A program made the position numbers and the translations under genes. This document shows, one piece after another, positions 27,764 to 35,173 of a DNA stretch of 64,000 nucleotides. Source of the stretch: Fibrobacter sp. UBA4223 (GTDB lineage: Bacteria > Fibrobacterota > Fibrobacteria > Fibrobacterales > Fibrobacteraceae); assembly GCA_002382975.1 (NCBI GenBank), contig DFTB01000010.1, positions 50,271 to 114,270 on the forward strand, written 5' to 3'. Below the pieces are notes generated by a model that saw nothing but the letters and a program-made list of their open reading frames with translations, had not been told where the DNA came from and did not search any database. The stretch's first letter is position 1; every line of letters starts with the position of its first letter.

Positions 27764-28648
27764 ATGAAAAAATTTTTCGAGAAAATCGGTATCGTCGGTT
27801 TCAAGGACAAAAGCGCTGACCTGGTGTCTGCCCTGGAGCAGATTTCGGCTTGGGCCGAAAGCCACCCGAAGGTCTGCTTCTACGCCCTGGATTCCCTGAA
27901 GGGCCTGGTGAAAAAGCCTATCCGCATAGTGAAGGAATCGGGACTTTCGAACATGGATCTGCTCTTGGCCATCGGCGGCGACGGCACGGTGCTTTCGGCG
28001 GCCCACATCGCTCTTGGGCACGGCATTCCCATCTTGGGAGTGAACGCGGGTCGCGTGGGATTCCTGGCGGAGTCCCGCGTAGAGGGTCTATCCAAGACTC
28101 TCGACGATTTGCTTGCGGGGGAGTTCTCCACCCGCGAACGCATGATGATCGATGCCGCCGTTTATAACGGACGCAAGTGCCTGTGCAAGCAGACGGTGCT
28201 GAACGAGGTCCATATCCGTGCCCACGCTCCCGACCGCATGGTGAACGTGAACGTGGTCTATAACGGCACGAACCTGACGGAATACTGGGCGGACTCGCTT
28301 TTGATTTCGACCCCTACGGGTTCTACGGCCTACAACCTGGCGGCGGGCGGGCCCATTATCCACCCGGCGACCCCTGCGGTGGTGCTTACCCCGGTGGCGC
28401 CCAGCAGCCTTTCGGTGCGGCCCCTGGTGCTTTCCCTCACCTCCAAGAAACTCCAGATCGCCTCGGCGGTGGACCGCCCCCTGGACCTGGTGTTCGACGG
28501 GCGCTTTACCTACCAGATGAACCCCGGACAGCATGTGGTTCTTGCCGAAAGCAAGGCGGTGACCACCTTTATCCGCATGCGCCACACCGGATTCGTGGGG
28601 GCCCTCCGCGAAAAGCTGGGCTGGACCGGCAAGCCCAAGCTGGCTTAG
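27764..28648 (+). CDS. nadK: NAD kinase
   Basis: A 294-residue enzyme phosphorylating NAD to NADP. Motifs: LLAIGGDGTVLSAAHIA with the catalytic Asp, GVNAGRVGFLAE, LNEVHI, and the conserved substrate loop LLISTPTGSTAYNLAAGGPI. Length is typical. GGGGGAG lies upstream of ATG 27764, 18 bp after the AroA-like gene; the four-gene set from chorismate mutase on appears to be one transcript. Confidence 0.94.
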   Translation: MKKFFEKIGIVGFKDKSADLVSALEQISAWAESHPKVCFYALDSLKGLVKKPIRIVKESGLSNMDLLLAIGGDGTVLSAAHIALGHGIPILGVNAGRVGFLAESRVEGLSKTLDDLLAGEFSTRERMMIDAAVYNGRKCLCKQTVLNEVHIRAHAPDRMVNVNVVYNGTNLTEYWADSLLISTPTGSTAYNLAAGGPIIHPATPAVVLTPVAPSSLSVRPLVLSLTSKKLQIASAVDRPLDLVFDGRFTYQMNPGQHVVLAESKAVTTFIRMRHTGFVGALREKLGWTGKPKLA

Positions 28649-28651
28649 AGT

Positions 28652-28798
28652 CTAGACTGCTTTCCTGACAAGTTCCCCGTTCAGGAACATATGTAGTACG
28701 GAATTAATGAGCGTCTGGTAAGGAATCCCTTCCGCTTTTGCACGTTTTTTCACATTCTGAATATAGCCTCTTGTATATACGATGTCAATACATATCAC
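28652..28798 (-). pseudogene. Remnant of a CopG/BrnA-type antitoxin
   Basis: A 48-codon open frame missing from simple ORF lists. It encodes GYIQNVKKRAKAEGIPYQ followed by TLINSVLHMFLNGELV. This is the C-terminal ribbon-helix-helix region typical of CopG/BrnA-like antitoxins (KKRAxxEGIPYQTLINSxLHxxxxGxL). The N-terminal half and any toxin partner are absent, so it is best read as a degraded module. A GTG at 28798 could start translation, but there is no good ribosome binding site. Confidence 0.6.
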
Positions 28799-28895
28799 CT
28801 ACTTTGGGTCGTAAGACTACCAAATCTACGAACGAAAAACGCAAAAAGCGATTTTTCCCTCAATTTGGCAAACAGTAGTTAACAGAATCGTGCAT

Positions 28896-28914
28896 TATGC
28901 AACAGTTGTTTGCA
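28896..28914. repeat. 19-bp direct repeat, copy 1, beside KilA-N gene
   Basis: TATGCAACAGTTGTTTGCA, identical to 29959-29977. The two copies bracket the KilA-N gene. A related partial copy (GCAACAGTTGTTG) lies at 34616-34628. Confidence 0.75.
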
Positions 28915-28939
28915 AAGTGTTCCGGGGCGACGCTCTGGC

Positions 28940-29749
28940 TTATTTCAGCCGTTTGTTCTCTCCGATGGATTCCAGTACGGTCATTTGAGAAATCGCAATT
29001 TGGTTCAGCTTTTGCAATCGTTCTGGCTGCGGCAAGCCTTCCTTAATCAGGACGGAATTCAATGATTCCATGTTCGAAAGGCATATAAGTTGGTTTACTG
29101 TCGCGTAATCGCGGACATTTCCCAGCAAATCGACGTGTGCATCGCGCCATTCCTTAGCGGTAAATCCGAATAAGGCAACATTTAGAACATCAGCTTCGTT
29201 TGCATAAACCATGCTCATTTGCTGTTTTGTAAGTGTTGCAGGAATCAGGTTCTGTTTGATTGCATCCGTATGGATACGGTAATTGATTTTAGAAAGTTCC
29301 CGCCGCACGGACCAGCCTATTTTTGCCTGCTCCGCTTCTTTGGGTCGCTGGTATTCGCGAATGAGGTAATACTTAAATTTTGGACTTAGCCAAGAACCAA
29401 ATTCAAAGGCTATGTCCCTATGGGCGTATGTTCCTCCATAACGACCGGCACTCGAAATAAGCCCAATTGCGTTTGTCCGCTCAATCCACTGCTTGGCGGA
29501 AAGAACGTAACCATTGCTACCGGCATTGAATCTAATGTTACTGAATTCCGTAACATTAAAATCGGGGTTATTAACTTGCTCCCATATCCCCAAGAATTCG
29601 ACCGCGTAGCGCGTACTAAGCCAATGTGAAATGACCAGACCCGTTGATTCGGCATTCTTGTGCTTTGCCATGTCTGTCAAGCTGATATAATCGTCGTGGT
29701 TCCTTTGCATAAAGGAGATACTGTTATTGTCAAAGACAATCTTCTTCAT
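28940..29749 (-). CDS. KilA-N domain protein
   Basis: A 269-residue protein from ATG 29749 (GGGAGGGG upstream; the longer frame lacks a good start). Residues about 14-110 are a KilA-N/APSES-like DNA-binding domain: DYISLTDMAKHKN, LVISHWLSTRYAVEFLGIWEQ, GGTYAHRDIAFEFGSWLSPKFKYYL. The C-terminal part is helical with YANEADVLNVALFGFTAKEWR, common in chromosomal KilA-N proteins of Bacteroidetes. Such proteins come from phage-like sources but here stand alone without other phage genes. Direct repeats of 19 bp lie on both sides. Confidence 0.88.
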   Translation of the reverse strand: MKKIVFDNNSISFMQRNHDDYISLTDMAKHKNAESTGLVISHWLSTRYAVEFLGIWEQVNNPDFNVTEFSNIRFNAGSNGYVLSAKQWIERTNAIGLISSAGRYGGTYAHRDIAFEFGSWLSPKFKYYLIREYQRPKEAEQAKIGWSVRRELSKINYRIHTDAIKQNLIPATLTKQQMSMVYANEADVLNVALFGFTAKEWRDAHVDLLGNVRDYATVNQLICLSNMESLNSVLIKEGLPQPERLQKLNQIAISQMTVLESIGENKRLK

Positions 29750-29958
29750 CGACCCCTCCCTGCGGACAAGCGAAAAACCGCAGTGTCTGAAATTTTGAGC
29801 ACTAGAACATTTGTTCACTATCAAATATAATCTTTCTTGGATTGTTTGACAGAGAAAAAGAAAAAATGCCTATGCAAGATGTGTTACGGATTTCTGATTC
29901 CATTCATCGATTTGTGGAAAAACCGATAAAGTAAAAGTTTAGGGTTAAAAACGTTTAA

Positions 29959-29977
29959 TATGCAACAGTTGTTTGCA
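29959..29977. repeat. 19-bp direct repeat, copy 2, beside KilA-N gene
   Basis: TATGCAACAGTTGTTTGCA, identical to copy 1 at 28896-28914, in the same orientation. The remaining intergenic DNA (29750-30003) is AT-rich with no gene seen. Confidence 0.75.
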
Positions 29978-30003
29978 TAATAATCGAAAAACGGGCCGAC
30001 CTC

Positions 30004-30032
30004 TTGTTTTTGTAAAGAGGATAAAGTATATT
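30004..30032 (+). promoter_or_regulatory. Promoter of GNAT toxin-antitoxin module, copy 1
   Basis: TTGTTT - 17 bp - TATATT. The same -35/-10 pair with the same spacing precedes the second, broken module (34658-34686), which supports it. Between promoter and gene is a small hairpin, CAGGC-CTAC-GCCTG (about 30063-30076). Confidence 0.6.
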
Positions 30033-30105
30033 TTAGGTAGGAACCACTAGGGGTTGCCACCCAGGCCTACGCCTGTTACCATATGGACAAAGCAAAAGAG
30101 GAACT

Positions 30106-30324
30106 ATGGCTCGCGAAATTCGAGAGACTCCGATTTTGTACGGTGAGGATGCTCGCCGTTTTTTAGCCCGTATGCAGGAACGGCGCACCGAACCTCCAGA
30201 AATTCGTGAACGTCGTCTTCGCAACTACGAGTTCATGAAAAAAGCCTATGAGCGAGGCATGGCTAAAATGCGTGCCCGCGAAGCGGCCAATGGAGGTGAT
30301 GATCCGTGTTTCAGAACGGTATAG
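30106..30324 (+). CDS. Candidate antitoxin of the GNAT module, unrecognised family
   Basis: A 72-residue, Arg/Glu-rich helical protein: AREIRETPILYGEDARRFLARM, then PPEIRERRLRNYEFMKKAYERG. It overlaps the GNAT toxin gene by 19 bp, the arrangement of antitoxin-toxin pairs. It does not show the ribbon-helix-helix or HTH pattern of known GNAT antitoxins (DUF1778 or Xre), so it may be a separate antitoxin family. AAGAGG lies 5 bases before ATG. A second copy at 34764-35061, with similar sequence and the same promoter, is broken. Confidence 0.7.
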   Translation: MAREIRETPILYGEDARRFLARMQERRTEPPEIRERRLRNYEFMKKAYERGMAKMRAREAANGGDDPCFRTV

Positions 30325-30875
30325 ACAAGAATAGGCTTGATTTTATTAGGCTCCGCGAGGCCAAGGCTATTAGTCATTTTGATTGCGGTGATGCCGACTT
30401 AAACGATTTCATTCTCAACCGAGCCTCGGCTTACCAAAAGCAAAAGCTTGCCGTTAGTTATGCTTGCGTTGATTCCAACGACGCAAGCAAGGTTTATGCC
30501 TATTGCAGCCTTGCAAACGACAAGGTGGCTTTGGACGATTTCAAGGACAAAACGGAATTCAATCGTTTCCGCAAGAAACGAGGGTTTCCAAACGAGAAAC
30601 GGCTTAAAAGCTATCCTGCGGTCAAGTTGTGCAGGCTGGGCGTAGAAAATTCCGTCAAGGGAAAGCAAATTGGAACGACTGTCATTGATTTTATCAAGTC
30701 TATGTCTGCATTGGACAGCAATGCTGGCTGTAGGTTCCTGACGGTAGATGCCAACCTGAATGCCGTTCCTTTCTATGAAAAGAACGGTTTTGTCCGTATG
30801 AATGCCAAAGACGACAATCCGCACACTCGCCTTATGTATTTTGACCTGAATGATATTGCGGGAGACCCTGTTTGA
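30306..30875 (+). CDS. GNAT acetyltransferase toxin
   Basis: A 189-residue GNAT-fold protein of the toxin type that acetylates aminoacyl-tRNA. Visible features: the N-terminal FDCGDADLNDFILNRA segment shared by TacT/AtaT-like toxins, KLCRLGVENSVKGKQIGTTVIDFIKSM as acetyl-CoA binding region (the G-x-G-x-x/T loop is KGKQIGT), and NAVPFYEKNGFVRM near the end. GTG start inside the antitoxin gene, so production depends on coupled translation. A terminator follows at 30887. The C-terminal residues DNPHTRLMYFDLNDI match the remnant at 35551-35601. Confidence 0.85.
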   Translation: MFQNGIDKNRLDFIRLREAKAISHFDCGDADLNDFILNRASAYQKQKLAVSYACVDSNDASKVYAYCSLANDKVALDDFKDKTEFNRFRKKRGFPNEKRLKSYPAVKLCRLGVENSVKGKQIGTTVIDFIKSMSALDSNAGCRFLTVDANLNAVPFYEKNGFVRMNAKDDNPHTRLMYFDLNDIAGDPV

Positions 30876-30886
30876 ACCTTTGTACA

Positions 30887-30906
30887 GGGGGAATCTTCCC
30901 CCTTTT
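30887..30906 (+). terminator. Terminator after the GNAT module
   Basis: GGGGGAA-TC-TTCCCCC followed by TTTTA, a classical intrinsic terminator. It ends the toxin-antitoxin transcript just before the purT promoter. Confidence 0.75.
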
Positions 30907-30910
30907 ATGT

Positions 30911-30916
30911 TATAAT
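30911..30916 (+). promoter_or_regulatory. -10 element of purT
   Basis: TATAAT 32 bases before the purT ATG. The region at -35 is occupied by the terminator stem and has no recognisable box, so the promoter may need an activator. Confidence 0.45.
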
Positions 30917-30947
30917 TCCTATATTTCTCGTAAACCAAGGAGTTTTT

Positions 30948-32132
30948 ATGGCTGAAATCGGTACACCTCTTAGTTCTAGCGCCACCAAGGTCCTTTTTTG
31001 CGGTGCGGGCGAGCTGGGCAAGGAAGTCATCATCGAGATGATGCGTCTCGGCGTCGAAGTGGTCGCCGTGGACCGCTACGCTAACGCCCCGGGCATGCAG
31101 GTGGCCCACCGTTCCTACGTCATCAACATGCTGGACGGTGCCGAACTGCGTCGCGTGATCGAGCAGGAAAAGCCGGACTTTATCGTGCCGGAGGTGGAGG
31201 CCATCGCTACCGACACGCTGGTGGAACTGGAGAAGGAAGGTTTCCACGTGATTCCCACGGCCAAGGCCACCAAGTTGACCATGAACCGCGAGGGTATCCG
31301 TCGCCTGGCCGCCGAGGAACTGGGCCTCGCTACCAGCCCCTACCGTTTTGCCGACAGTTACGAGGATTTCAAGAAGGCCGTCGCCGAGATCGGCATCCCC
31401 TGCGTGGTGAAGCCGGTGATGAGTTCTTCGGGCCACGGCCAGAGCACGGTGAAGACCGAGGCCGACGTGGACAAGGCCTGGGAGATTTCCCAGACGGGTG
31501 GCCGCACGGGTGCGGCGAGCCGCGTGATTGTGGAAGGCTTTGTGCCTTTCGACTACGAGATTACCCTTTTGACGGTGCGCCACGTGGGCGGTACCAGTTT
31601 CTTGCTGCCGGTGGGGCACCATCAGGTGGGCGGCGACTACCAGGAATCCTGGCAGCCCCAGCCCATGAAGCCCGAACTGCTGGAGCAGGCGAAGGAAATC
31701 GCGAAGAAGGTCACCGACGCCCTGGGCGGCCGCGGCATCTTCGGCGTGGAACTGTTCGTGTGCAAGGACAAGGTGCTGTTCAGCGAAGTGTCCCCGCGGC
31801 CCCATGACACCGGCATGGTCACCATGATTTCTCAGGACCTTTCGGAGTTTGCGCTGCATGCCCGCGCAATACTGGGCCTGCCTATCCCGAACATCGCCTT
31901 CCACGGCCCCAGCGCTTCCAAGGCTATCGTGGTGGAGGGCGAGTCCGACCACGTGAAGTTCAGCGGCCTGGAAGATGTGCTTGCCGAACCCGACACGGCG
32001 CTTCGTTTGTTCGGAAAGCCCGAACTGAAGGGCCACCGTCGCATGGGCGTGCTCCTTGCCCGCCGCGACACGGTGGAAGAGGCCAAGGCCTGTGTCATGG
32101 CCATGCGCGAGAAGGTGAAGGTCACGCTGTAG
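30948..32132 (+). CDS. purT: Formate-dependent GAR transformylase PurT
   Basis: A 394-residue ATP-grasp enzyme that formylates glycinamide ribonucleotide with formate and ATP in purine synthesis. Typical sequence: [102 protein letters not shown] precedes ATG. It is a housekeeping gene standing inside an island of toxin-antitoxin and repeat DNA; its last 11 bases overlap the convergent higA gene. Confidence 0.96.
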   Translation: MAEIGTPLSSSATKVLFCGAGELGKEVIIEMMRLGVEVVAVDRYANAPGMQVAHRSYVINMLDGAELRRVIEQEKPDFIVPEVEAIATDTLVELEKEGFHVIPTAKATKLTMNREGIRRLAAEELGLATSPYRFADSYEDFKKAVAEIGIPCVVKPVMSSSGHGQSTVKTEADVDKAWEISQTGGRTGAASRVIVEGFVPFDYEITLLTVRHVGGTSFLLPVGHHQVGGDYQESWQPQPMKPELLEQAKEIAKKVTDALGGRGIFGVELFVCKDKVLFSEVSPRPHDTGMVTMISQDLSEFALHARAILGLPIPNIAFHGPSASKAIVVEGESDHVKFSGLEDVLAEPDTALRLFGKPELKGHRRMGVLLARRDTVEEAKACVMAMREKVKVTL

Positions 32133-32427
32133 TCATCAGGTCAATAGGCTTGATGTTTTCAAGTTCCTTGGCAATGTCGATTTTGACATTGCGGATGTCT
32201 ATGTCATCTTGCAGGGATATGAAGTAATCGTCGGATACTCCAAAATACTTGGCGAGCCTTAGGGAGGTGTCGACCGAAATCCTCCTGCGGTCATGAAGGA
32301 TATCCTGAATTCTTGATACCGGGACGTTGATTGCCTGTGCAACTTTGTAGGCGGATAGACCCATAGGAGCGAAAAACTCTTCGGTGAGAATTTCTCCAAT
32401 TGTCGGCGTCTTGATGTGCTTGCTCAT
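32122..32427 (-). CDS. higA: HigA-family antitoxin
   Basis: A 101-residue Xre-type HTH protein of the HigA/VapI kind: [56 protein letters not shown]. It neutralises HigB and usually represses the operon. It starts 9 bp after higB (toxin-first order, typical of higBA) with an AGGAGAAA site. The last codons overlap purT on the other strand. Confidence 0.93.
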   Translation of the reverse strand: MSKHIKTPTIGEILTEEFFAPMGLSAYKVAQAINVPVSRIQDILHDRRRISVDTSLRLAKYFGVSDDYFISLQDDIDIRNVKIDIAKELENIKPIDLMTTA

Positions 32428-32436
32428 TTTTTTCTC

Positions 32437-32718
32437 CTAGTGGTAATCAACTATTTCGACATTGTGAAACTGACCGTCAGTCATTGTAAAGCAGATACGC
32501 CACTGGTCGTTTATGCGAATGGAATACTGCCCGTCTCTATCTCCGTGTAGTTGCTCCAAACGGTTGTTGGGAGGAATGCGTAAATCTTCGAGATTTTTAG
32601 CATTGTCGATCATCATCAATTTTCTTAGGGCTACTTTTTGGATTGTACTTGGTAGTCGCCTGGAGTACTCTTGGTTATAGACTTGTTCGGTTTCCTTGTT
32701 CGCAAAGCTTTGTATCAT
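32437..32718 (-). CDS. higB: HigB-family mRNA interferase toxin
   Basis: A 93-residue RelE-superfamily toxin: MIQSFANKETEQVYNQEYSR, PPNNRLEQLHGDRDGQYSIRINDQWRICF, VEIVDYH at the end, all standard for HigB-1, which cleaves mRNA on ribosomes. The start was set at ATG 32718 by family alignment; upstream codons of the open frame overlap the promoters. No clear ribosome binding site; the nearest -10 ends four bases before ATG. Confidence 0.93.
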   Translation of the reverse strand: MIQSFANKETEQVYNQEYSRRLPSTIQKVALRKLMMIDNAKNLEDLRIPPNNRLEQLHGDRDGQYSIRINDQWRICFTMTDGQFHNVEIVDYH

Positions 32719-32722
32719 CTTT

Positions 32723-32783
32723 AATATACCTATTTTGCGTGTATATGTCAAGCGGGTATAATCTTTTTTGATTGGCCTGTCAA
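32723..32783 (-). promoter_or_regulatory. Two tandem consensus promoters of higBA
   Basis: On the minus strand, P1 is TTGACA (32783-32778) - 17 bp - TATACC (32760-32755). P2 is TTGACA (32751-32746) - 17 bp - TATATT (32728-32723). P2 would start RNA at or next to the higB ATG, giving a leaderless message; P1 gives a leader of about 30 bases. Confidence 0.7.
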
Positions 32784-32875
32784 TATATGAACTTTTGACG
32801 AAAAAAGGGACAAATATTGTTGCTTTTTGAAGGGGCGTATGGACTATTTTTTGCAAAATGTAACCAGGAGTTTAC

Positions 32876-32903
32876 TTGACGGGGGGGATTCTGTATTTAT
32901 ATT
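32876..32903 (+). promoter_or_regulatory. Promoter of FISUMP lipoprotein gene
   Basis: TTGACG - 16 bp with a run of G - TATATT. It places the RNA start near 32910 and supports translation start at ATG 32941 rather than upstream. Confidence 0.6.
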
Positions 32904-32940
32904 GATTGTCGGAAATGATTCCGCATTTATGGAGCAGAAT

Positions 32941-34023
32941 ATGTTCAAAGCGAAAAAAGAAACAACTATCCTCTGTGGCTTGGCCATTCTCGTTGCGTCG
33001 TTTATGGGGTGCAGCGACAGTGCATCTGCGAACGATGTGGGTGAGGCAGAACAGGGAGAATCTATTTCGTCTTCGGTAAGTGGTGAATCTGCTCCTTCCG
33101 CACAAGATGTCCCCGGTTTGTCCAGCAAAGTGCAGTCCAGTTCCAGTAATGGAGCAATGGGCGGCACAAGTTCAGTGAGCCAGGGCGGTCAAAATCCTTT
33201 CCAGGGTTCTTCGTCCTCTTCTAAAAAGGCGGAAAGTTCCGCCGCAAAGAGACCTTCGGATTTCAACGGGCTTACGCGGGAAGATTTCTTGAATGACGAG
33301 ATTGAATATTTGGAATTTGAGGATGAACGTGATCACCAAAAATACAAGTACGTAAAAATCGGATCCCTCTATTGGATGTCGCAGAGCCTGAACTATTCGG
33401 ATAGTGTAAACTTCAAGAGCCTTGAGGGAGGAAAGAGTTTCTGCTACAACGACAATCCGTCCAACTGCGATGTGGCGGGTAGGCTATACACCTGGGCCGC
33501 TGCTATCGATTCTGTAAAGATAGATACTGATAAAGGAACTTATTATCGGTGCGGCTTGAATGCGAAAAATTGTACGTTGAGTGCTTCAAGCATAATACAA
33601 GGGGTTTGTCCTGAGGGATGGCGCCTGCCTAATGATAATGACTGGGTTGCCATGTATGTGACGGTTTACCAGGAAAACGGCGGGTATCCAAAAACCGTGG
33701 GAAGATACCTTAGGGCAAAAGTGGGCTGGGATGGCGGTGAATACACCAAAGAAAGTTTGGATTCATACGGCTTTTCGGCGATACCTGGTGGGGAAAAGGA
33801 GTATGTAACTTCTTTGAATTACAATTTTAAGGACATTCAATCCAGGGTGCTGTTTTGGAGTGCTTCTCCTGAAAAAGAAAATACCAACGAGGCCGGTGGC
33901 ATAAACCGAGCCCATTATCTGGGCCTAAAGGCTGTGAGCGATGATACGGGGAATGGAATTGGTGCTTCAAAAATTCCGGGAGGTCATTACGTCCGTTGTG
34001 TCAAGGATGTAGAAGAACCCTGA
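32941..34023 (+). CDS. FISUMP-domain lipoprotein
   Basis: A 360-residue lipoprotein. The start at ATG 32941 has GGAG six bases upstream; an ATG at 32929 is also in frame. Signal peptide with Cys at about residue 23 (ASFMGC). A Ser/Gly-rich linker (about residues 25-105, several runs of four or five Ser) typical of Fibrobacter surface lipoproteins leads to one FISUMP domain: DERDHQKYKYVKIGSLYWMSQSLNY, CDVAGRLYTWAAAID, CPEGWRLPNDNDW, YGFSAIPGG, and VRCVKD at the end. Function of the domain is unknown; exposure on the cell surface is inferred. Confidence 0.85.
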   Translation: MFKAKKETTILCGLAILVASFMGCSDSASANDVGEAEQGESISSSVSGESAPSAQDVPGLSSKVQSSSSNGAMGGTSSVSQGGQNPFQGSSSSSKKAESSAAKRPSDFNGLTREDFLNDEIEYLEFEDERDHQKYKYVKIGSLYWMSQSLNYSDSVNFKSLEGGKSFCYNDNPSNCDVAGRLYTWAAAIDSVKIDTDKGTYYRCGLNAKNCTLSASSIIQGVCPEGWRLPNDNDWVAMYVTVYQENGGYPKTVGRYLRAKVGWDGGEYTKESLDSYGFSAIPGGEKEYVTSLNYNFKDIQSRVLFWSASPEKENTNEAGGINRAHYLGLKAVSDDTGNGIGASKIPGGHYVRCVKDVEEP

Positions 34024-34049
34024 CGAAAAATTTTCGCTTGCATTAACAG

Positions 34050-34180
34050 GGTTTTAGGGGCTAAGCCCCTAGGCGAGGGGGTAGCGGAAACGGCAAGGAG
34101 ATCCCCGCCTGCGCGGGGATGACAAGATGGTGGCGGAGATGACGAGTCGTTGTAGCGAGGGGGAGACTTCCCCCTACTAA
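34050..34180. repeat. Cluster of GC-rich palindromes
   Basis: Three strong hairpins in a row: AGGGGCTAAGCCCCT, ATCCCCGCCTGCGCGGGGAT and GGGGGAGACTTCCCCC. The outer parts, read on the minus strand, resemble the beginning and middle of the 90-bp repeat at 37111-37200 (GGGGGAAGTCTCCCCCTCGCT; CGCTACCCCCTCG), with extra DNA in the middle. No gene is seen here. Confidence 0.6.
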
Positions 34181-34200
34181 ATCGTTATATTTTGAATATG

Positions 34201-34229
34201 TTGACAAAATCAAATCTTTTAACTATAAT
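34201..34229 (+). promoter_or_regulatory. Perfect sigma-70 consensus promoter
   Basis: TTGACA - 17 bp - TATAAT, an exact match to consensus in sequence and spacing, upstream of the small gene at 34266. Confidence 0.8.
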
Positions 34230-34265
34230 CAAACTTGCCAAGCAACGTCTGAAGGAGATTTGAGA

Positions 34266-34571
34266 ATGCCGTATGTCTATGTGAAGGATTCTGAGGGTTT
34301 TGTTTTCAAGAAGAAGGAATCGGAAGTTGCTAAGGGTGAAAAGGTCATCTCCGAGAGGGAGTATCGGAAAAGGTCGGGTCTTGCCCTGTACGAGAAGAAG
34401 TTCGGACATGGCGGCGCTCGTGAAAATGCAGGGCGCAAGACGAAATTTGCTTCGCCGCTAAAATTTCAGATTCGCGTTACGAAAGAGGAAAAGGAATTTT
34501 TGTCCTACGCTAGGGACAAGAAATTAGACTTTGCGGCCCTGATGAAAATCGCCATTAGCACAAATTTGTGA
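34266..34571 (+). CDS. Small basic protein, possible DNA-binding antitoxin-like
   Basis: A 101-residue basic protein (over 20 Lys/Arg). AAGGAG lies 8 bases before ATG 34266. It has a GGARENAGRK motif, a short basic loop seen in many phage- and plasmid-linked DNA-binding proteins, and ends with KFQIRVTKEEKEFLSYARDKK, the strand-helix start of a ribbon-helix-helix-like fold. It is driven by a perfect consensus promoter and closed by a terminator at 34638, so it is a single-gene unit. No toxin partner is adjacent. Exact function unknown. Confidence 0.7.
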   Translation: MPYVYVKDSEGFVFKKKESEVAKGEKVISEREYRKRSGLALYEKKFGHGGARENAGRKTKFASPLKFQIRVTKEEKEFLSYARDKKLDFAALMKIAISTNL

Positions 34572-34637
34572 GAACTGTTCCCTGGCAGTAACACAGGTAA
34601 TTCTCATATTGTTCTAGCAACAGTTGTTGACAAAATG

Positions 34638-34667
34638 CAAGCCCTCTGTTCGGGGGCTTGTTTTTTG
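34638..34667 (+). terminator. Terminator after the small basic protein gene
   Basis: CAAGCCC and GGGCTTG flank an 8-9-base loop, followed by TTTTTTG. The T-run side is shared with the -35 box of the next promoter. Confidence 0.75.
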
Positions 34668-34686
34668 TTTTGACTTTGTGTATATT
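34658..34686 (+). promoter_or_regulatory. Promoter of the second, broken GNAT module
   Basis: TTGTTT - 17 bp - TATATT, same boxes and spacing as the promoter of copy 1 at 30004-30032. A hairpin CTGGCC-TTT-GGCCAG follows at the same place as CAGGC-CTAC-GCCTG in copy 1: different bases, conserved pairing. Confidence 0.55.
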
Positions 34687-34763
34687 TAAGGCAATGGAAC
34701 CGACTTGACTGGTTGCCGCCTGGCCTTTGGCCAGTTTCTATATGGTATAACAAAAGAGGAAAC

Positions 34764-35061
34764 ATGGCTCGCGAAATTCGAGAGACCCCTATTTGGACGC
34801 CTTTGGCGTCCGCCTCTTTGTTCGGTCATAAAATTATGCAAGCATAATTTTGTGACGCTCACTTAAGGGCTATTGTTCGGCGAGGATGCTCGTCGGTTTT
34901 TGGCCCGTATGGAAGAGCGGCACCCGGAACCTCCGGAAGTTCGTGCCCGCATCCAACGGAATTACGAACTTTTCAAAAAGGCTTATGAGCGAGGCATGGC
35001 AAAGATGCGTGCCCGCGAAGCGGCCAACGGAGGTGATGACCCGTGCTTCAGAACCGTATAG
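34764..35061 (+). pseudogene. Antitoxin gene copy 2, interrupted by an 81-bp insertion
   Basis: Codons 1-10 (MAREIRETPI) match the antitoxin at 30106. Then 81 bp of foreign DNA bring an in-frame TAA, after which the gene resumes (FGEDARRFLARMEERHPEPPE ...) to the same C-terminus (AREAANGGDDPCFRTV). A TTG at 34873 could restart translation of the remaining 62 residues. Its toxin gene is also destroyed. Confidence 0.85.
34794..34874. mobile_element. 81-bp palindromic insertion in antitoxin copy 2
   Basis: Found by comparing the two antitoxin copies. CTATT occurs at both junctions (34789-34793 and 34870-34874), like a 5-bp target duplication. The inserted DNA has two hairpins, GGACGCC-TTT-GGCGTCC and AAAATTATG-CAAG-CATAATTTT region. 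It has no coding capacity, so any movement would need help in trans. Confidence 0.6.
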
Positions 35062-35099
35062 AAATAAACAAGCTTATTTCTACATCACTCAGCGCCCTT

Positions 35100-35155
35100 G
35101 TCATTGCGCAAGCGCATGACCGGTTCGCCTCGGTAATAGGAATACCAGTATTCCT
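35100..35155. repeat. Two hairpins left of the GIY-YIG cassette
   Basis: GTCATTGCGC-AAG-CGCATGAC (35100-35120) and AGGAATAC-CA-GTATTCCT (35138-35155). The first shares GTCATTGCG with the cassette-end repeats and may be a further degraded copy. Confidence 0.6.
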
Positions 35156-35173
35156 GCTACACTCGGCTCCTAT

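Noticed and set aside
26567..28021. Open frame of 484 codons on the minus strand
   Set aside because: Antisense shadow of the AroA-like and nadK genes; composition (His, Gly, Gln rich) is typical for shadows and no start signal is present.
28652..30875. Prophage remnant around KilA-N
   Set aside because: Apart from the KilA-N domain there is no phage structural, integrase or lysis gene; the neighbours are toxin-antitoxin parts and a housekeeping purT gene.
30399..32036. Open frame of 545 codons on the minus strand
   Set aside because: Antisense to purT and the GNAT toxin gene, both well supported.
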